This document shows, piece by piece, positions 6,176 to 14,405 of a DNA stretch of 23,781 nt. The notes under the pieces were generated by a model. It did not search any database, was not told where the DNA came from, and worked only from the letters and a program-made list of their open reading frames with translations. Location of the stretch: NCBI GenBank assembly GCA_050485405.1, contig JBJHBI010000062.1, forward strand, positions 1 to 23,781, in the 5' to 3' direction. Position 1 is the stretch's first letter. Every line of letters starts with the position of its first letter. Position numbers and translations under genes: made by a program. Origin of the DNA: Saliniramus sp050485405. Lineage in GTDB: Bacteria > Pseudomonadota > Alphaproteobacteria > Rhizobiales > Beijerinckiaceae.

Positions 6176-7321
6176 ATGGTCAAGATCCTGAAGGACGTCC
6201 GCGTCGTCGAACTGGGCACCTACATCACCGGGCCGGCGGCGGGATTGCATCTCGCCGATCTCGGCGCCGACGTGATCAAGGTCGAGCGCCCCGGTAGCGG
6301 CGACCCGTTCCGCGCGTTCAAGGGCGGCCTCTACAGCCCCCATTACCAGACCTACAACCGCAACAAGCGCTCCATCGCGCTCGATACGCGCGATCCCGAG
6401 GATGCCGCCGTTTTCCGCGACCTGATCGCGGGGGCCGACGTCTTCATCCAGAATTTCCGCCCCGGTGTCGCCGAGAAGCTCGGTGCGGGCGAGGAGGATC
6501 TGCGGCGCATCCGCCCGGATCTGATCTATTGCGCCATCTCGGGCTTCGGCACCACCGGTCCGGCCCGCGACCGGCCCGCCTACGACACCGTCGCCCAGGC
6601 GGCCTCGGGCTATCTGCGGCTTCTCACGCCGCCGTCCAATCCGCGCGTCATCGGCCCCGCCATCGCCGATGCGGTGACCGGGCAATATGCCGCGATGGCC
6701 TGCCTCGCCGCGCTGCTCGAACGCTCCAGGACCGGCAAGGGCCGGCGGATCGACATCTCGATGCTCGAGGCGATGGCGCATTTCAACCTCGACAGTTTCA
6801 CCCATTACTATTCCGTGGGCGAGGTGATGGGGCCGCTCTCGCGCCCGGTCGTCTCGCAGAGCTACACCTTCGCCTGCTCCGACGGGAAATGGGTGGCGAT
6901 CCACATGTCCTCGCCGGCGAAATTCTGGGAGGGCATGCTGCGGGCCACCGGCCAGGAACATCTCGCTCAGGATGCGCGCTTCGCCGAGCGGCTGGAGCGG
7001 ATCAAGCATCAGGACGATCTGATCGAGATCCTCACCCCGATTTTCCTCGAAAAGACCCGCGACGAATGGTGCGCGCGCCTTCTGGAGGAAGGCGTGCCGC
7101 ATGCGCCGGCCTATGATTCCGACGAGGCGCTGGAAGACCCACAGGCCGTGCATCTGCGGATCAAGACCAGTGCGCCCTCTTCCGAGCTCGGCACTTTCAC
7201 CACGGTCCGCGCGCCCTACAATTTCGACGGGGAGCCCGAGCTCGCCGTTCGGCCACCGCCGGTTCTCGACGAACACGGCGATGAAATCCGCGCCGAGCTG
7301 CAGCGGCGCAAGGCGAGTTGA
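6176..7321 (+). CDS. Family III (CaiB/BaiF) CoA-transferase
   Basis: The 381-residue protein has the standard family length. It opens with VVELGTYITGPAAG and the nucleotide-fold segment LADLGADVIKVERPGSGDPFR. It continues with YNRNKRSIALD, FIQNFRPGV and GFGTTGPARDRPAYD. The family's catalytic Asp, which forms the acyl-aspartyl intermediate, fits Asp165 in AIADAVTGQYAA. These enzymes move CoA between carboxylic acids and often feed a CoA-dependent lyase. It begins 5 bases after the citryl-CoA-lyase-like gene, so the two are coupled: CoA-transferase activates, lyase cleaves. The acid activated is unknown; a ring-cleavage product is the contextual guess. Confidence 0.92.
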   Translation: MVKILKDVRVVELGTYITGPAAGLHLADLGADVIKVERPGSGDPFRAFKGGLYSPHYQTYNRNKRSIALDTRDPEDAAVFRDLIAGADVFIQNFRPGVAEKLGAGEEDLRRIRPDLIYCAISGFGTTGPARDRPAYDTVAQAASGYLRLLTPPSNPRVIGPAIADAVTGQYAAMACLAALLERSRTGKGRRIDISMLEAMAHFNLDSFTHYYSVGEVMGPLSRPVVSQSYTFACSDGKWVAIHMSSPAKFWEGMLRATGQEHLAQDARFAERLERIKHQDDLIEILTPIFLEKTRDEWCARLLEEGVPHAPAYDSDEALEDPQAVHLRIKTSAPSSELGTFTTVRAPYNFDGEPELAVRPPPVLDEHGDEIRAELQRRKAS

Positions 7322-7347
7322 ACGAGTAACGAGGCATTGAATCCGAC

Positions 7348-7875
7348 ATGACGCAAATTCTCTTCGTTCCCGGCAGCCTGCGCGCTGCCTCTTCCGCACG
7401 CGCCACGATGCTGTCGCTGATCGACCGGCTGGGCGACACGATCGAGGCCGTCATCGCCGATCCCGGGCGGTTGCCGCATTACAATGCCGATATCCAGGAC
7501 GACCCGGAAGTCGCGGCCTTCATCGAGAGCGTGCGCGATGCGAAGGGCGTGGTCTTCGTGACGCCGGAATACAACTATTCCATTCCCGGCGTGTTGAAGA
7601 ACGCCATCGACTGGGCTTCCCGCCCGGCCTTCGATTCCGTGTTCAAGGGCAAGCCGTGCCTCGTCGTGACCGTCTCCGGCGGTGTGCTGGGCGGCGTGCG
7701 TGCTCAGGCGCATCTGAAATACGTGCTCAACGGCATGCTCGCAGACGTTTTCCCGGCAAAGGAGATTCTGGTACCAATGGCCAATACCAAGGTCGAGGCG
7801 GGCCGGATGACCGATGCGGCGATCCTCGATTTCGCGGACGGGATCATGCGCGATTTCATCGCCCGGCTGAAGTGA
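7348..7875 (+). CDS. NADPH-dependent FMN reductase / quinone reductase (flavodoxin-like fold)
   Basis: The 175-residue protein shows the FMN phosphate loop PGSLRAASSA (about 8-17), the flavin-contacting TPEYNYSIPGVLKNAIDW (72-89) and a SGG segment at about 110-112. This is the NADPH-dependent FMN reductase and chromate/quinone reductase family. It follows the CoA-transferase by 26 bases on the same strand. Two roles fit the context: reducing the quinone formed by auto-oxidation of a trihydroxybenzene, or supplying reduced flavin to a monooxygenase encoded elsewhere. Neither is shown by sequence. Confidence 0.88.
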   Translation: MTQILFVPGSLRAASSARATMLSLIDRLGDTIEAVIADPGRLPHYNADIQDDPEVAAFIESVRDAKGVVFVTPEYNYSIPGVLKNAIDWASRPAFDSVFKGKPCLVVTVSGGVLGGVRAQAHLKYVLNGMLADVFPAKEILVPMANTKVEAGRMTDAAILDFADGIMRDFIARLK

Positions 7876-7943
7876 GGCCGGGGCGGCATCAGGCGAGAGG
7901 AGAAGCAACGAGACTGAGCCGGCGACGACGCCGCAGGATTTTT

Positions 7944-8040
7944 CCGGACATGGCCGCAATGGCCTCGTCCGGCAATACCGACCGGGCCCCGTGAGTTAAG
8001 GACCCGGAAGCAACGCCCCCAAAAGGTCGCGCAGACGACC
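7944..8040 (+). promoter_or_regulatory. Structured leader of the TRAP transporter genes (three successive hairpins)
   Basis: The 197-base gap between the FMN reductase and dctP holds three stems. First, CCGGAC/GTCCGG with an inner GGCC/GGCC stem (7944-7972). Second, CCGGGCCC with GGACCCGG (7982-8007, one C-A mismatch, 10-base loop). Third, GGTCG/CGACC (8025-8040). None is followed by a T-run. The dctP ribosome binding site GGGAGG lies just downstream at 8061-8066. Possible roles are differential mRNA stability or control of TRAP expression. I recognise no known riboswitch and no clear promoter here. Confidence 0.4.
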
Positions 8041-8072
8041 GGGCAACGAACAACCCTATCGGGAGGAAAACC

Positions 8073-9149
8073 ATGAAGAAGTTACTCGGCCTCGCGCTCG
8101 CGGGCACGATCGCCCTTCCCGCCGTCGCGACGGCACAGGAATCGATCAACCTCACCATTGCCTCCAGCCATCCGACCACGATCCCCTGGGTCGGCATGAT
8201 CCAGAGCCATTTCATGGCCCGCACCGACGAGATCCTCGCCGAGGGCGGAAACTACCAGATCGACTGGCAGGAGGCCTTCGGCGGCACGCTCTACCGCGCG
8301 AACGCCACCCTCAGCTCCGTCGAGGACGGGATCACCGATATCGGCTGGGTCTTCTCGATGCTCGAAGGCGGGCAGCTCCCGCTCAGCCAGGTCTCGAGCT
8401 ACACGCCGTTCGCCACCAACAATCCGCCGGCCCAGCTCGACGTGATGTGGGATCTCCTCGAGAATAACGAGGATTTCGCCAATGAATGGTCGCAATACGG
8501 CCTCGTCGTGCTCGGCCTCACCGCGACGGACAGCTACGACGTCTACACCACCCGCCTTGTCGAGAGCCTCTCGGATCTCAACGGCATGCGCATCTCGGCG
8601 CCGGGCGCGCTCGCGAACTGGCTGCGCGGCACCGGTGCGAGCGCCGTCGACGGGGCGCTGACGACCTATTACACCGACATCCAGACCGGCGTTTCCGACG
8701 GCACGCTCTCCCTCGCCCTCGGCATCCTGCCGACCCGGGTCTACGAGGTCGCTCCCTATATCACGCGCGTGGATATGGGTACCGCCTTCTCGGGCGCGAT
8801 CGCGATCAACCGCGACGTCTGGGACACGCTCCCCGAGGAAGTGCAGGAAGCGATGCGCGAAGCCGGGCGCTACTATACCGAAGCGCATGGCCGTGACCTG
8901 ATCGAGCGGCGCGAATTCGCGCTCAACCGGATGGTCGAGCTCGGCGCCGACCAGCGCACGCCGGTGACGATCACCGATCTGCCGGAGGCCGAGCGCGAGG
9001 CCTGGGTGCAGGGGCTGCCCGACGTGGCGGGCGAATGGGTCGCGGCGACGGGTCCGGGCGCGGGTGCGTTCCTGCGCGCCTATATGGAGGGCCTGCGCGC
9101 CGCCGGTGAGGAGCCGCTGCGCGACTGGGACGCCGATATCGCCGACTGA
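8073..9149 (+). CDS. TRAP transporter periplasmic solute-binding protein (DctP family)
   Basis: The 358-residue protein has a clear signal peptide: Lys2-Lys3, a hydrophobic core to about residue 20, and an AxA-type cleavage site (VATA before QES). The mature protein has the DctP fold, with the early strand LTIASSHP, the helix-rich centre and LNGMRISAPGALANWL (about 170-185). The Arg in that segment is the position that usually binds the ligand carboxylate. It delivers a carboxylate ligand to the membrane subunits encoded next. GGGAGG 6 bases upstream fixes the start. The ligand cannot be named from sequence; the neighbours suggest an aromatic or organic acid. Confidence 0.93.
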   Translation: MKKLLGLALAGTIALPAVATAQESINLTIASSHPTTIPWVGMIQSHFMARTDEILAEGGNYQIDWQEAFGGTLYRANATLSSVEDGITDIGWVFSMLEGGQLPLSQVSSYTPFATNNPPAQLDVMWDLLENNEDFANEWSQYGLVVLGLTATDSYDVYTTRLVESLSDLNGMRISAPGALANWLRGTGASAVDGALTTYYTDIQTGVSDGTLSLALGILPTRVYEVAPYITRVDMGTAFSGAIAINRDVWDTLPEEVQEAMREAGRYYTEAHGRDLIERREFALNRMVELGADQRTPVTITDLPEAEREAWVQGLPDVAGEWVAATGPGAGAFLRAYMEGLRAAGEEPLRDWDADIAD

Positions 9150-9165
9150 AGGCAGCGCATCCGTC

Positions 9166-9744
9166 ATGCAAGCCCCCGAAAACCAAGACCGGGATGCGCC
9201 GCACGCGGCGCATCCGACAGGTCCCGGTCGTGTCCTCGGCGCGTGGAACCTCCTCGTCGACGGGCTCGGCGCGCTCGGAACCCTGCTGATCGTCGTCCTG
9301 ATGACGATCATCTGCGCCGATGTGCTGGTGCGCAACACCTATGGCGCCTCGCTGCCCATGGTCGCCGAGGCCGGGGCGCTGACGCTCGTGATGATCGTCT
9401 ACCTGCAACTCGCCACGACGGTGCGTCACGACCGCCTGTCGCGCACGGATCTGTTCTATGGCGGCCTGCGGGAGCGCTTTCCGCGCGCGGGCGCCGTTCT
9501 CGCCGCGGTCTTCCATTTCGTCGCGGCGGGCGTTCTCGGCGTGATCGCCTGGTCCACGGTCACGATCGTCGAGCGGGATTTCCTGCGCGGCGAGCATATC
9601 GGCGTGACCGGCGTCGTCACCCTGCCGACCTGGCCGTTCCGGGCACTCATCCTGCTCGGCATGACCGTGGCGACGATCCAATGCATCATCCTCCTGCTCG
9701 GAGCGCTGCGCGAGGCCGCGCGCCCTGCGGGAGACAGGCGATGA
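9166..9744 (+). CDS. TRAP transporter small permease (DctQ family)
   Basis: The 192-residue protein has about 25 polar N-terminal residues and then four membrane segments (about 31-52, 65-85, 106-130, 153-178), the standard topology of the small TRAP subunit. The segment DVLVRNTYGASLPMVAEAGA matches the family pattern around the first loop. It starts 16 bases after dctP and ends 10 bases before dctM. The ATG at 9166 is preferred because the frame's earlier start would overlap dctP. It pairs with DctM to form the sodium-driven membrane part of the transporter. Confidence 0.9.
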   Translation: MQAPENQDRDAPHAAHPTGPGRVLGAWNLLVDGLGALGTLLIVVLMTIICADVLVRNTYGASLPMVAEAGALTLVMIVYLQLATTVRHDRLSRTDLFYGGLRERFPRAGAVLAAVFHFVAAGVLGVIAWSTVTIVERDFLRGEHIGVTGVVTLPTWPFRALILLGMTVATIQCIILLLGALREAARPAGDRR

Positions 9745-9754
9745 GAGACGTTTC

Positions 9755-11068
9755 ATGAGCGGTCTGGAAATCGGCATCCTCGCCATCGTCGTCCTGATCG
9801 GGCTGATCACGGCCGGCATGCCGATAGCGATCTCGATGCTGCTCGTCAGCTTCACCGGCGTCATGCTGATCCGCAACGAGACCGTTGCGATCCGCATGGC
9901 GGGGGCCGTGGCCAATGACAGCCTCAACCAGTATCTCTTCGCCGTCGTCCCGCTCTTCGTGCTGATGGGGCTCCTCGTCACCGCATCCGGCGTGGGCAAG
10001 GACACGTTCGACGTCTTCCAGAAGCTGTTGCGCAGGATCAGGGCGGGCCTCGGCGTCGCGACGGTCTTCGCCAATGCGGTCTTCGCCGCGATCACCGGGA
10101 TCTCGGTCGCCTCCGCCACGGTGTTCTCCCGGGTCGCCGTGCCGGAAATGACGCGCCACGGCTATTCCAAGAGCTTCTCCACCGGCGTCGTGGCGGGAAG
10201 CTCCGTGCTCGGCATGCTGATCCCGCCATCGCTCCTGATGATCGTCTATGCCGTGCTCGCCGAGGAATCGGTGGGCCGGATGTTCCTGGCCGGGATCGGG
10301 CCGGGCCTGCTGCTCGCCGTGATGTTCTCGATCGCGATCATGCTGATGGCGCGGTTCCGCCCGACGATGGTGTTCGACCGGCCCGATATCGATGCGGGCT
10401 TCGAGAAGATCACCGGCTTGCAGGTGGTGAAGAAGGGCGTGCCGATCCTGTCCCTGATCGTGCTGGTCCTCGGCGGGCTCTATGCCGGCTTCCTCAACCC
10501 CACCGAGGCCGGCGCCGTCGGTGCGCTGGGCGCCCTCGTCATCGCCCTGACGCGCCGCTCGCTCGACCGGCGCAAGTTCTGGGATATTCTGGTCGAGACC
10601 GGCCAGATCACGGTATCGGTTCTGCTCCTGATCATGGCCGCGACCTTCTTCTCGCGGATGCTCGCCATGTCCGGCCTGCCGGCGGCGCTCGCCGGGTCGC
10701 TCCTGTCGGGGCCGATCGGCCCCTGGGGCTTCCTGATCATCTATCTCGCGCTGATCATCGTTCTCGGTTTCCTGATCGATTCGATCTCGATCATGCTGAT
10801 CGTGCTCCCCATCGCCCTGCCGATCGCGCATCTCGCGCAGTTCGACATGATCTGGTTCGGCGTGATGACGGTCATCGCCGTCGAGATCGGCCTCCTGACA
10901 CCGCCATTCGGCCTGTCGGTCTATACGATCCGCGCGGCGATCAACGATCCCGACCTGCCGGTCTCGAAGATCTTCCGCGGGGCCTTTCCCTTCGTCGTGA
11001 CGATGATCCTCGCCCTCGTCGTCATCGCCTTCATTCCCGGTATCGCGACCTGGCTGGCGCGGCTGTGA
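9755..11068 (+). CDS. TRAP transporter large permease (DctM family)
   Basis: This is a 437-residue, highly hydrophobic protein with about 12 membrane segments. Family signatures are visible: VPLFVLMGLLVTASGV (about 67-82), the GSSVLGMLIPPS motif (about 149-160), and the mirrored second half with LNPTEAGAVGALGAL and EIGLLTPPFGLSVY. The large subunit is the secondary transporter that uses the sodium gradient to import the ligand handed over by DctP. The length is typical and nothing is missing. A 164-base gap separates it from the next small gene. Confidence 0.95.
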   Translation: MSGLEIGILAIVVLIGLITAGMPIAISMLLVSFTGVMLIRNETVAIRMAGAVANDSLNQYLFAVVPLFVLMGLLVTASGVGKDTFDVFQKLLRRIRAGLGVATVFANAVFAAITGISVASATVFSRVAVPEMTRHGYSKSFSTGVVAGSSVLGMLIPPSLLMIVYAVLAEESVGRMFLAGIGPGLLLAVMFSIAIMLMARFRPTMVFDRPDIDAGFEKITGLQVVKKGVPILSLIVLVLGGLYAGFLNPTEAGAVGALGALVIALTRRSLDRRKFWDILVETGQITVSVLLLIMAATFFSRMLAMSGLPAALAGSLLSGPIGPWGFLIIYLALIIVLGFLIDSISIMLIVLPIALPIAHLAQFDMIWFGVMTVIAVEIGLLTPPFGLSVYTIRAAINDPDLPVSKIFRGAFPFVVTMILALVVIAFIPGIATWLARL

Positions 11069-11232
11069 GCCGTGCCGCCCCCCCGGCCGGACGCTTGAGA
11101 CAGGTCAAGGCGGGGCAGCGCCGCGCATCCTATGATCAAAGGATTGCGCTCGTGACGTTCATCCCCGACACTCGCAGCTCCATGCGCAGAAGAAGCGGGG
11201 GGGCGTCACGCGCGAATTGCCGGGAGGAGAGC

Positions 11233-11505
11233 ATGATCACCCTGGAGGATTGCATCGGCCTTTGCGATCTCACGCCGGAGGAAGTCGCGGCGATCGCCGA
11301 GCATGAACACGTGCCGGAAATCGTGGCGGCGACGCTCGGCGCCTATCTCCTGCACGAGGAGCACGGCGCGGAGCAGATCCGCGACATGATCATCGACGAT
11401 ATCCGCGATGCGGTACGCCGCCGAGACGTCGCCCATGCGCGGCATCTGGTGGGTGCCCTGCGCCATTTCATGATCGAGCATCCCGGGCTGACGCTGCGCG
11501 GATAG
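11233..11505 (+). CDS. Conserved-looking small helical protein of unknown function
   Basis: The 90-residue protein starts at an ATG with a strong ribosome binding site (GGGAGGAG, 4 bases upstream); longer in-frame starts have none. It is rich in Glu, Asp, His and Ile and looks all-helical. It contains two Cys early (DCIGLCDL) and a His-rich stretch (AEHEHVPEIV, then LLHEEHGAEQI). It has no signal peptide or membrane segment. It follows the TRAP genes and converges with the response regulator, ending 26 bases from that gene's stop. I do not recognise a named family. The Cys and His content might mean metal or redox sensing, but this is a guess. Confidence 0.75.
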   Translation: MITLEDCIGLCDLTPEEVAAIAEHEHVPEIVAATLGAYLLHEEHGAEQIRDMIIDDIRDAVRRRDVAHARHLVGALRHFMIEHPGLTLRG

Positions 11506-11531
11506 GCTCCGCGACGCCCGCCTGCGCGGCT

Positions 11532-12908
11532 TCAGACACCGGACAGCCCGTGTCGGCGCATCTTCTCCCACAGGGTCGTGCGCGACACGCCGAGCCGCGC
11601 GGCTGCCTCCTGGATGCCGCCTCCGGTCGCTTCGAGCGTCGCCGCGATATGGGCGCGCTCGGCTGCATCACGCACCTGCGCGAGCGTCATGCCGGAGCCG
11701 ATCCCGCCCTCGGGGCCGCGCGTCGATCCCGCCATATTGCCGGTCGATGCCGGGTCCGGGTGATCGGGGAAAAGATCGCCGACGCTCAGACACGGACCCT
11801 CGGCGAGGGCGACGGCGCGGTCGATGCGGTTTTCGAGCTCGCGCACATTGCCCGGCCAGTCATAGCCATTTGCGGCATCGAGCGCCTCGGGCGAGAGGCT
11901 GACCTCCTCACCACGCAGGCGCGGCCCGGCCACGGCGAGAAAGCGCGTGATCAGCGGCGCGATCTCCTCGGGCCGCTCGCGCAGGGGCGGCATGCGCACG
12001 GTCACCACATTGATGCGATACCACAGATCCTCGCGGAAATTGCCGGCGGCGATCTCGGCTTCGAGATCGCGATGGGTGGCGCAGACGAGGCGCGCGGCGA
12101 AGCTCACCGGGCGGCTGCCCCCCACGCGCATGAATTCGCGCTCCTGCACGAGCCGCAGCAGCTTGGCCTGCAAAGACGGGTCGAGTTCGCCGATCTCGTC
12201 GAGGAAGAGCGTGCCCGTACCCGCCTTTTCGGCGAAACCGAGACGGCGCTCGACCGCCCCGGTGAAGGCGCCCTTCTCGTGGCCAAATATCGCCGAATCG
12301 ACGAGTTCCGGCGCGAGCGCGGCACAATTCACCGCAACGAAGGGCGCTTCGCGCCGCTGGCTCTGCGCATGCAGAAAGCGCGCGGCGACCTCCTTGCCGG
12401 TACCGGTCTCGCCGAGCAGCAGCACCGGCAGATCGACATCCGCGACCCGCTCCAGCGTGCGCCTGATCGCGGCGGAGGCGGGTGAGAGGCCGAAACTCGC
12501 AAACGCGTCCTGCGCCCCGCCCGGATCGGCAGTGGCGCCCTTGGGGCGTGTGGCGTTGCGCAGCGCCTCGACCACCTCGTCGAGATCGAAGGGTTTCGTC
12601 AGATAATCACGCGCCCCCGCCCGCACCAGCCGCACGGCCTGGTCGATATCGCCATAGGCGGTCATGAAGAGCGTGGGCACGGCGCCGATCCGCGCGAAGA
12701 TCTCGCGCATCAGGCTCTCGCCGTCGCGATCGGGCAGGCGCATGTCGCACATGACCGCATCGGGTCGCTGACGCCCGACCACGCCGAGCGCCGTGGCGGC
12801 GTCCGCTGCAAGGCGCGCATCATAGCCCTCCAGCGTGAGACGTTGCAGGAGCGAGCGCCCGAGGATCTCGTCATCCTCGACGATCAGGATCATGGCCGGG
12901 CGGCTCAT
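11532..12908 (-). CDS. Sigma54-dependent response regulator (NtrC/DctD type)
   Basis: The protein has 458 residues in three domains. A receiver domain (about 5-118) has the acidic pocket EDDE, phospho-acceptor Asp55 (MCDMRLPD), Thr83 and Lys105 (YLTKPFD). An AAA+ domain (about 140-370) has Walker A GETGTGKE (166-173), an intact sigma54-contacting GAFTGA loop (213-218) and Walker B TLFLDEIGE. A Fis-type helix-turn-helix at the C-terminus ends AARLGVSRTTLWEKMRRHGL. It should activate sigma54 promoters when phosphorylated by the adjacent kinase. Its start overlaps the kinase stop by 4 bases (ATGA). By analogy with DctBD next to TRAP genes it may control the transporter, but no -24/-12 promoter was found there. 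Confidence 0.95.
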   Translation of the reverse strand: MSRPAMILIVEDDEILGRSLLQRLTLEGYDARLAADAATALGVVGRQRPDAVMCDMRLPDRDGESLMREIFARIGAVPTLFMTAYGDIDQAVRLVRAGARDYLTKPFDLDEVVEALRNATRPKGATADPGGAQDAFASFGLSPASAAIRRTLERVADVDLPVLLLGETGTGKEVAARFLHAQSQRREAPFVAVNCAALAPELVDSAIFGHEKGAFTGAVERRLGFAEKAGTGTLFLDEIGELDPSLQAKLLRLVQEREFMRVGGSRPVSFAARLVCATHRDLEAEIAAGNFREDLWYRINVVTVRMPPLRERPEEIAPLITRFLAVAGPRLRGEEVSLSPEALDAANGYDWPGNVRELENRIDRAVALAEGPCLSVGDLFPDHPDPASTGNMAGSTRGPEGGIGSGMTLAQVRDAAERAHIAATLEATGGGIQEAAARLGVSRTTLWEKMRRHGLSGV

Positions 12909-14377
12909 GCGGAAACCTCCCGCGCGGGCGCAAGATGATGCGGCGCATCGGCAGCCGGCCCCTCCGGCCCGACGGGGATGCGCACGGTCACCCGCGTGCC
13001 CTCGCCGGAAAGCGAGCGCACCTTCACGCGTCCGCCCAGATCTTCGAGAAGCCGCATCACCATCCACAAGCCGAGCCCCTTGTGCTCGGCCATGGCGGCC
13101 TTGCGGGCACCGTCACGCAGGAAGGCGACGATCGCATCGGGCATGCCCTGGCCGGTATCCTCGATCTCGAAGAGCGTCTCATGCGGGCTCTGCTCGACGG
13201 CGAGCCCGACCCGGCCCGCCTCGACGGAGACCTTGCAGGCATTGATCAGCAGGTTGAGCAGGATCTGCCGCAACGCCTCCGCATCGACGGCAATGGGCTG
13301 CATCTCCTCGATCCGCCAGTCGAGGGAAAGCTGCCGGCGCCGCGCTTCAGGGCCGACCAGCGTCTGGAGATCGTCGAGATCCTCGCGGGTGAAGCGCATC
13401 CGTCCGCTGGCCGGGCGATAGGTGGCGAGCATGGTATCGGCCACCCGCGAGATCGAACGCAGGCCGCGTTCGATCAGATCGAGCGTGTCGCGGCGCACCT
13501 GTTCGTCACCCCCGAAGCGACGCAGGGTGGAAACCGCGTTGAGCAGGCCGGCGAGCGGATTGCGCACCTCATGGGCGAGCCCGGCGGCAAGCTTTGCGAT
13601 GAGCGCGTTGCGCTCCTTCTCGCTGGTGCTCAGAAGCGCCATGGAGCGCGCATCCTCCGCCTCACGACGCGCCGCCAGCGCTTCGGTGAGTGGCCCGATC
13701 TCCGCCGAGACCGCGATGGCGCGCTGGCCGGCGGGGTCGAATTCGTCAGCGAGTTCGCGGGCGATTGCCGGCAGCGGCGCGAGCGCCCTTCGCGTGAAGA
13801 CGTATGTGAGCAGGGCCGCGATGCCGGCGAGGACGAAGGTCGCGATCAGCGCGGCGCGCTCCATCACCGCCCGTGCCTCGTGAACCTCCGCCGTGTCGAG
13901 CGCGGCTGCGACGACGAGCATGCCGTCCTCCACCTCGTAGTGCCGTCCGGCCAGTGCCCGGCTGCCATCCGTCGCGATGGTGAAACGAAAGGCACCGGCA
14001 GGTTCGGCGCGCAGGCTCGTCAGGATATCGGCAATGTCGGGATCGTCCCCGTCACCGGGGGTGAGGACATGCAGTTCCCCGGCGCCATCGATCCAGCGCA
14101 GGCCGAGCCCCTCGTCGGCCAGCGCCTCGCGCACCCGCAACTTGCCCCCGAGCAATTCGCGCGCCGCATCCGGGCCGCGCTCCAGCGAGAGCGCAACACC
14201 GTCGGCGACGGCATCGAGGAAGATCGCCGCCTTGCTCTCGAGCGCGCGGATCTCGCGATTGTCCTGCAGGATCAGCGCGATCTGGGTGGTGGCGAGCGCC
14301 ACGAGAAACATGGCGAGCGAAGCACCGAGCGGCAAAGTGAGGGTGAGCGGCCAGCGCCGCACGACGACTTTCGCCAT
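12905..14377 (-). CDS. Sensor histidine kinase (DctB/NtrB-like), partner of the sigma54 regulator
   Basis: The protein has 490 residues. There are two membrane segments (about 10-37 and 175-196) with a sensing region of about 135 residues between them, likely periplasmic. A HAMP-like linker follows, then the phospho-acceptor His269 (GLAHEVRNP), the N-box (LLNLLINACK) and ATP-binding motifs DTGQGMPD (407-414) and HKGLGLWMV. It should sense an extracellular ligand and phosphorylate the regulator encoded immediately downstream with a 4-base overlap. The ATG at 14377 is used here. A GTG two codons upstream (14383) is better placed behind GGGGAG (7 bases) and may be the true start. Confidence 0.93.
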   Translation of the reverse strand: MAKVVVRRWPLTLTLPLGASLAMFLVALATTQIALILQDNREIRALESKAAIFLDAVADGVALSLERGPDAARELLGGKLRVREALADEGLGLRWIDGAGELHVLTPGDGDDPDIADILTSLRAEPAGAFRFTIATDGSRALAGRHYEVEDGMLVVAAALDTAEVHEARAVMERAALIATFVLAGIAALLTYVFTRRALAPLPAIARELADEFDPAGQRAIAVSAEIGPLTEALAARREAEDARSMALLSTSEKERNALIAKLAAGLAHEVRNPLAGLLNAVSTLRRFGGDEQVRRDTLDLIERGLRSISRVADTMLATYRPASGRMRFTREDLDDLQTLVGPEARRRQLSLDWRIEEMQPIAVDAEALRQILLNLLINACKVSVEAGRVGLAVEQSPHETLFEIEDTGQGMPDAIVAFLRDGARKAAMAEHKGLGLWMVMRLLEDLGGRVKVRSLSGEGTRVTVRIPVGPEGPAADAPHHLAPAREVSA

Positions 14378-14405
14378 GGCCACATCCGCGCTCCCCTGCG
14401 CTCCT

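Noticed and set aside
7951..7975. Possible sigma54 -24/-12 promoter before dctP
   Set aside because: The TGGC at 7960 is followed by GC after 9 bases rather than 10, and the -12 box is GGCA rather than TTGC. The match is too poor to call.
11065..11232. Extended start for the small protein, overlapping the dctM stop
   Set aside because: The extra 56 residues are Arg/Ser-rich noncoding-like sequence. The ATG at 11233 has a strong ribosome binding site.
11510..11530. CCGCG...CGCGG inverted repeat between the small protein and the response regulator
   Set aside because: Only 5 bp of stem with an 11-base loop and no T-run, which is expected by chance at this GC content.
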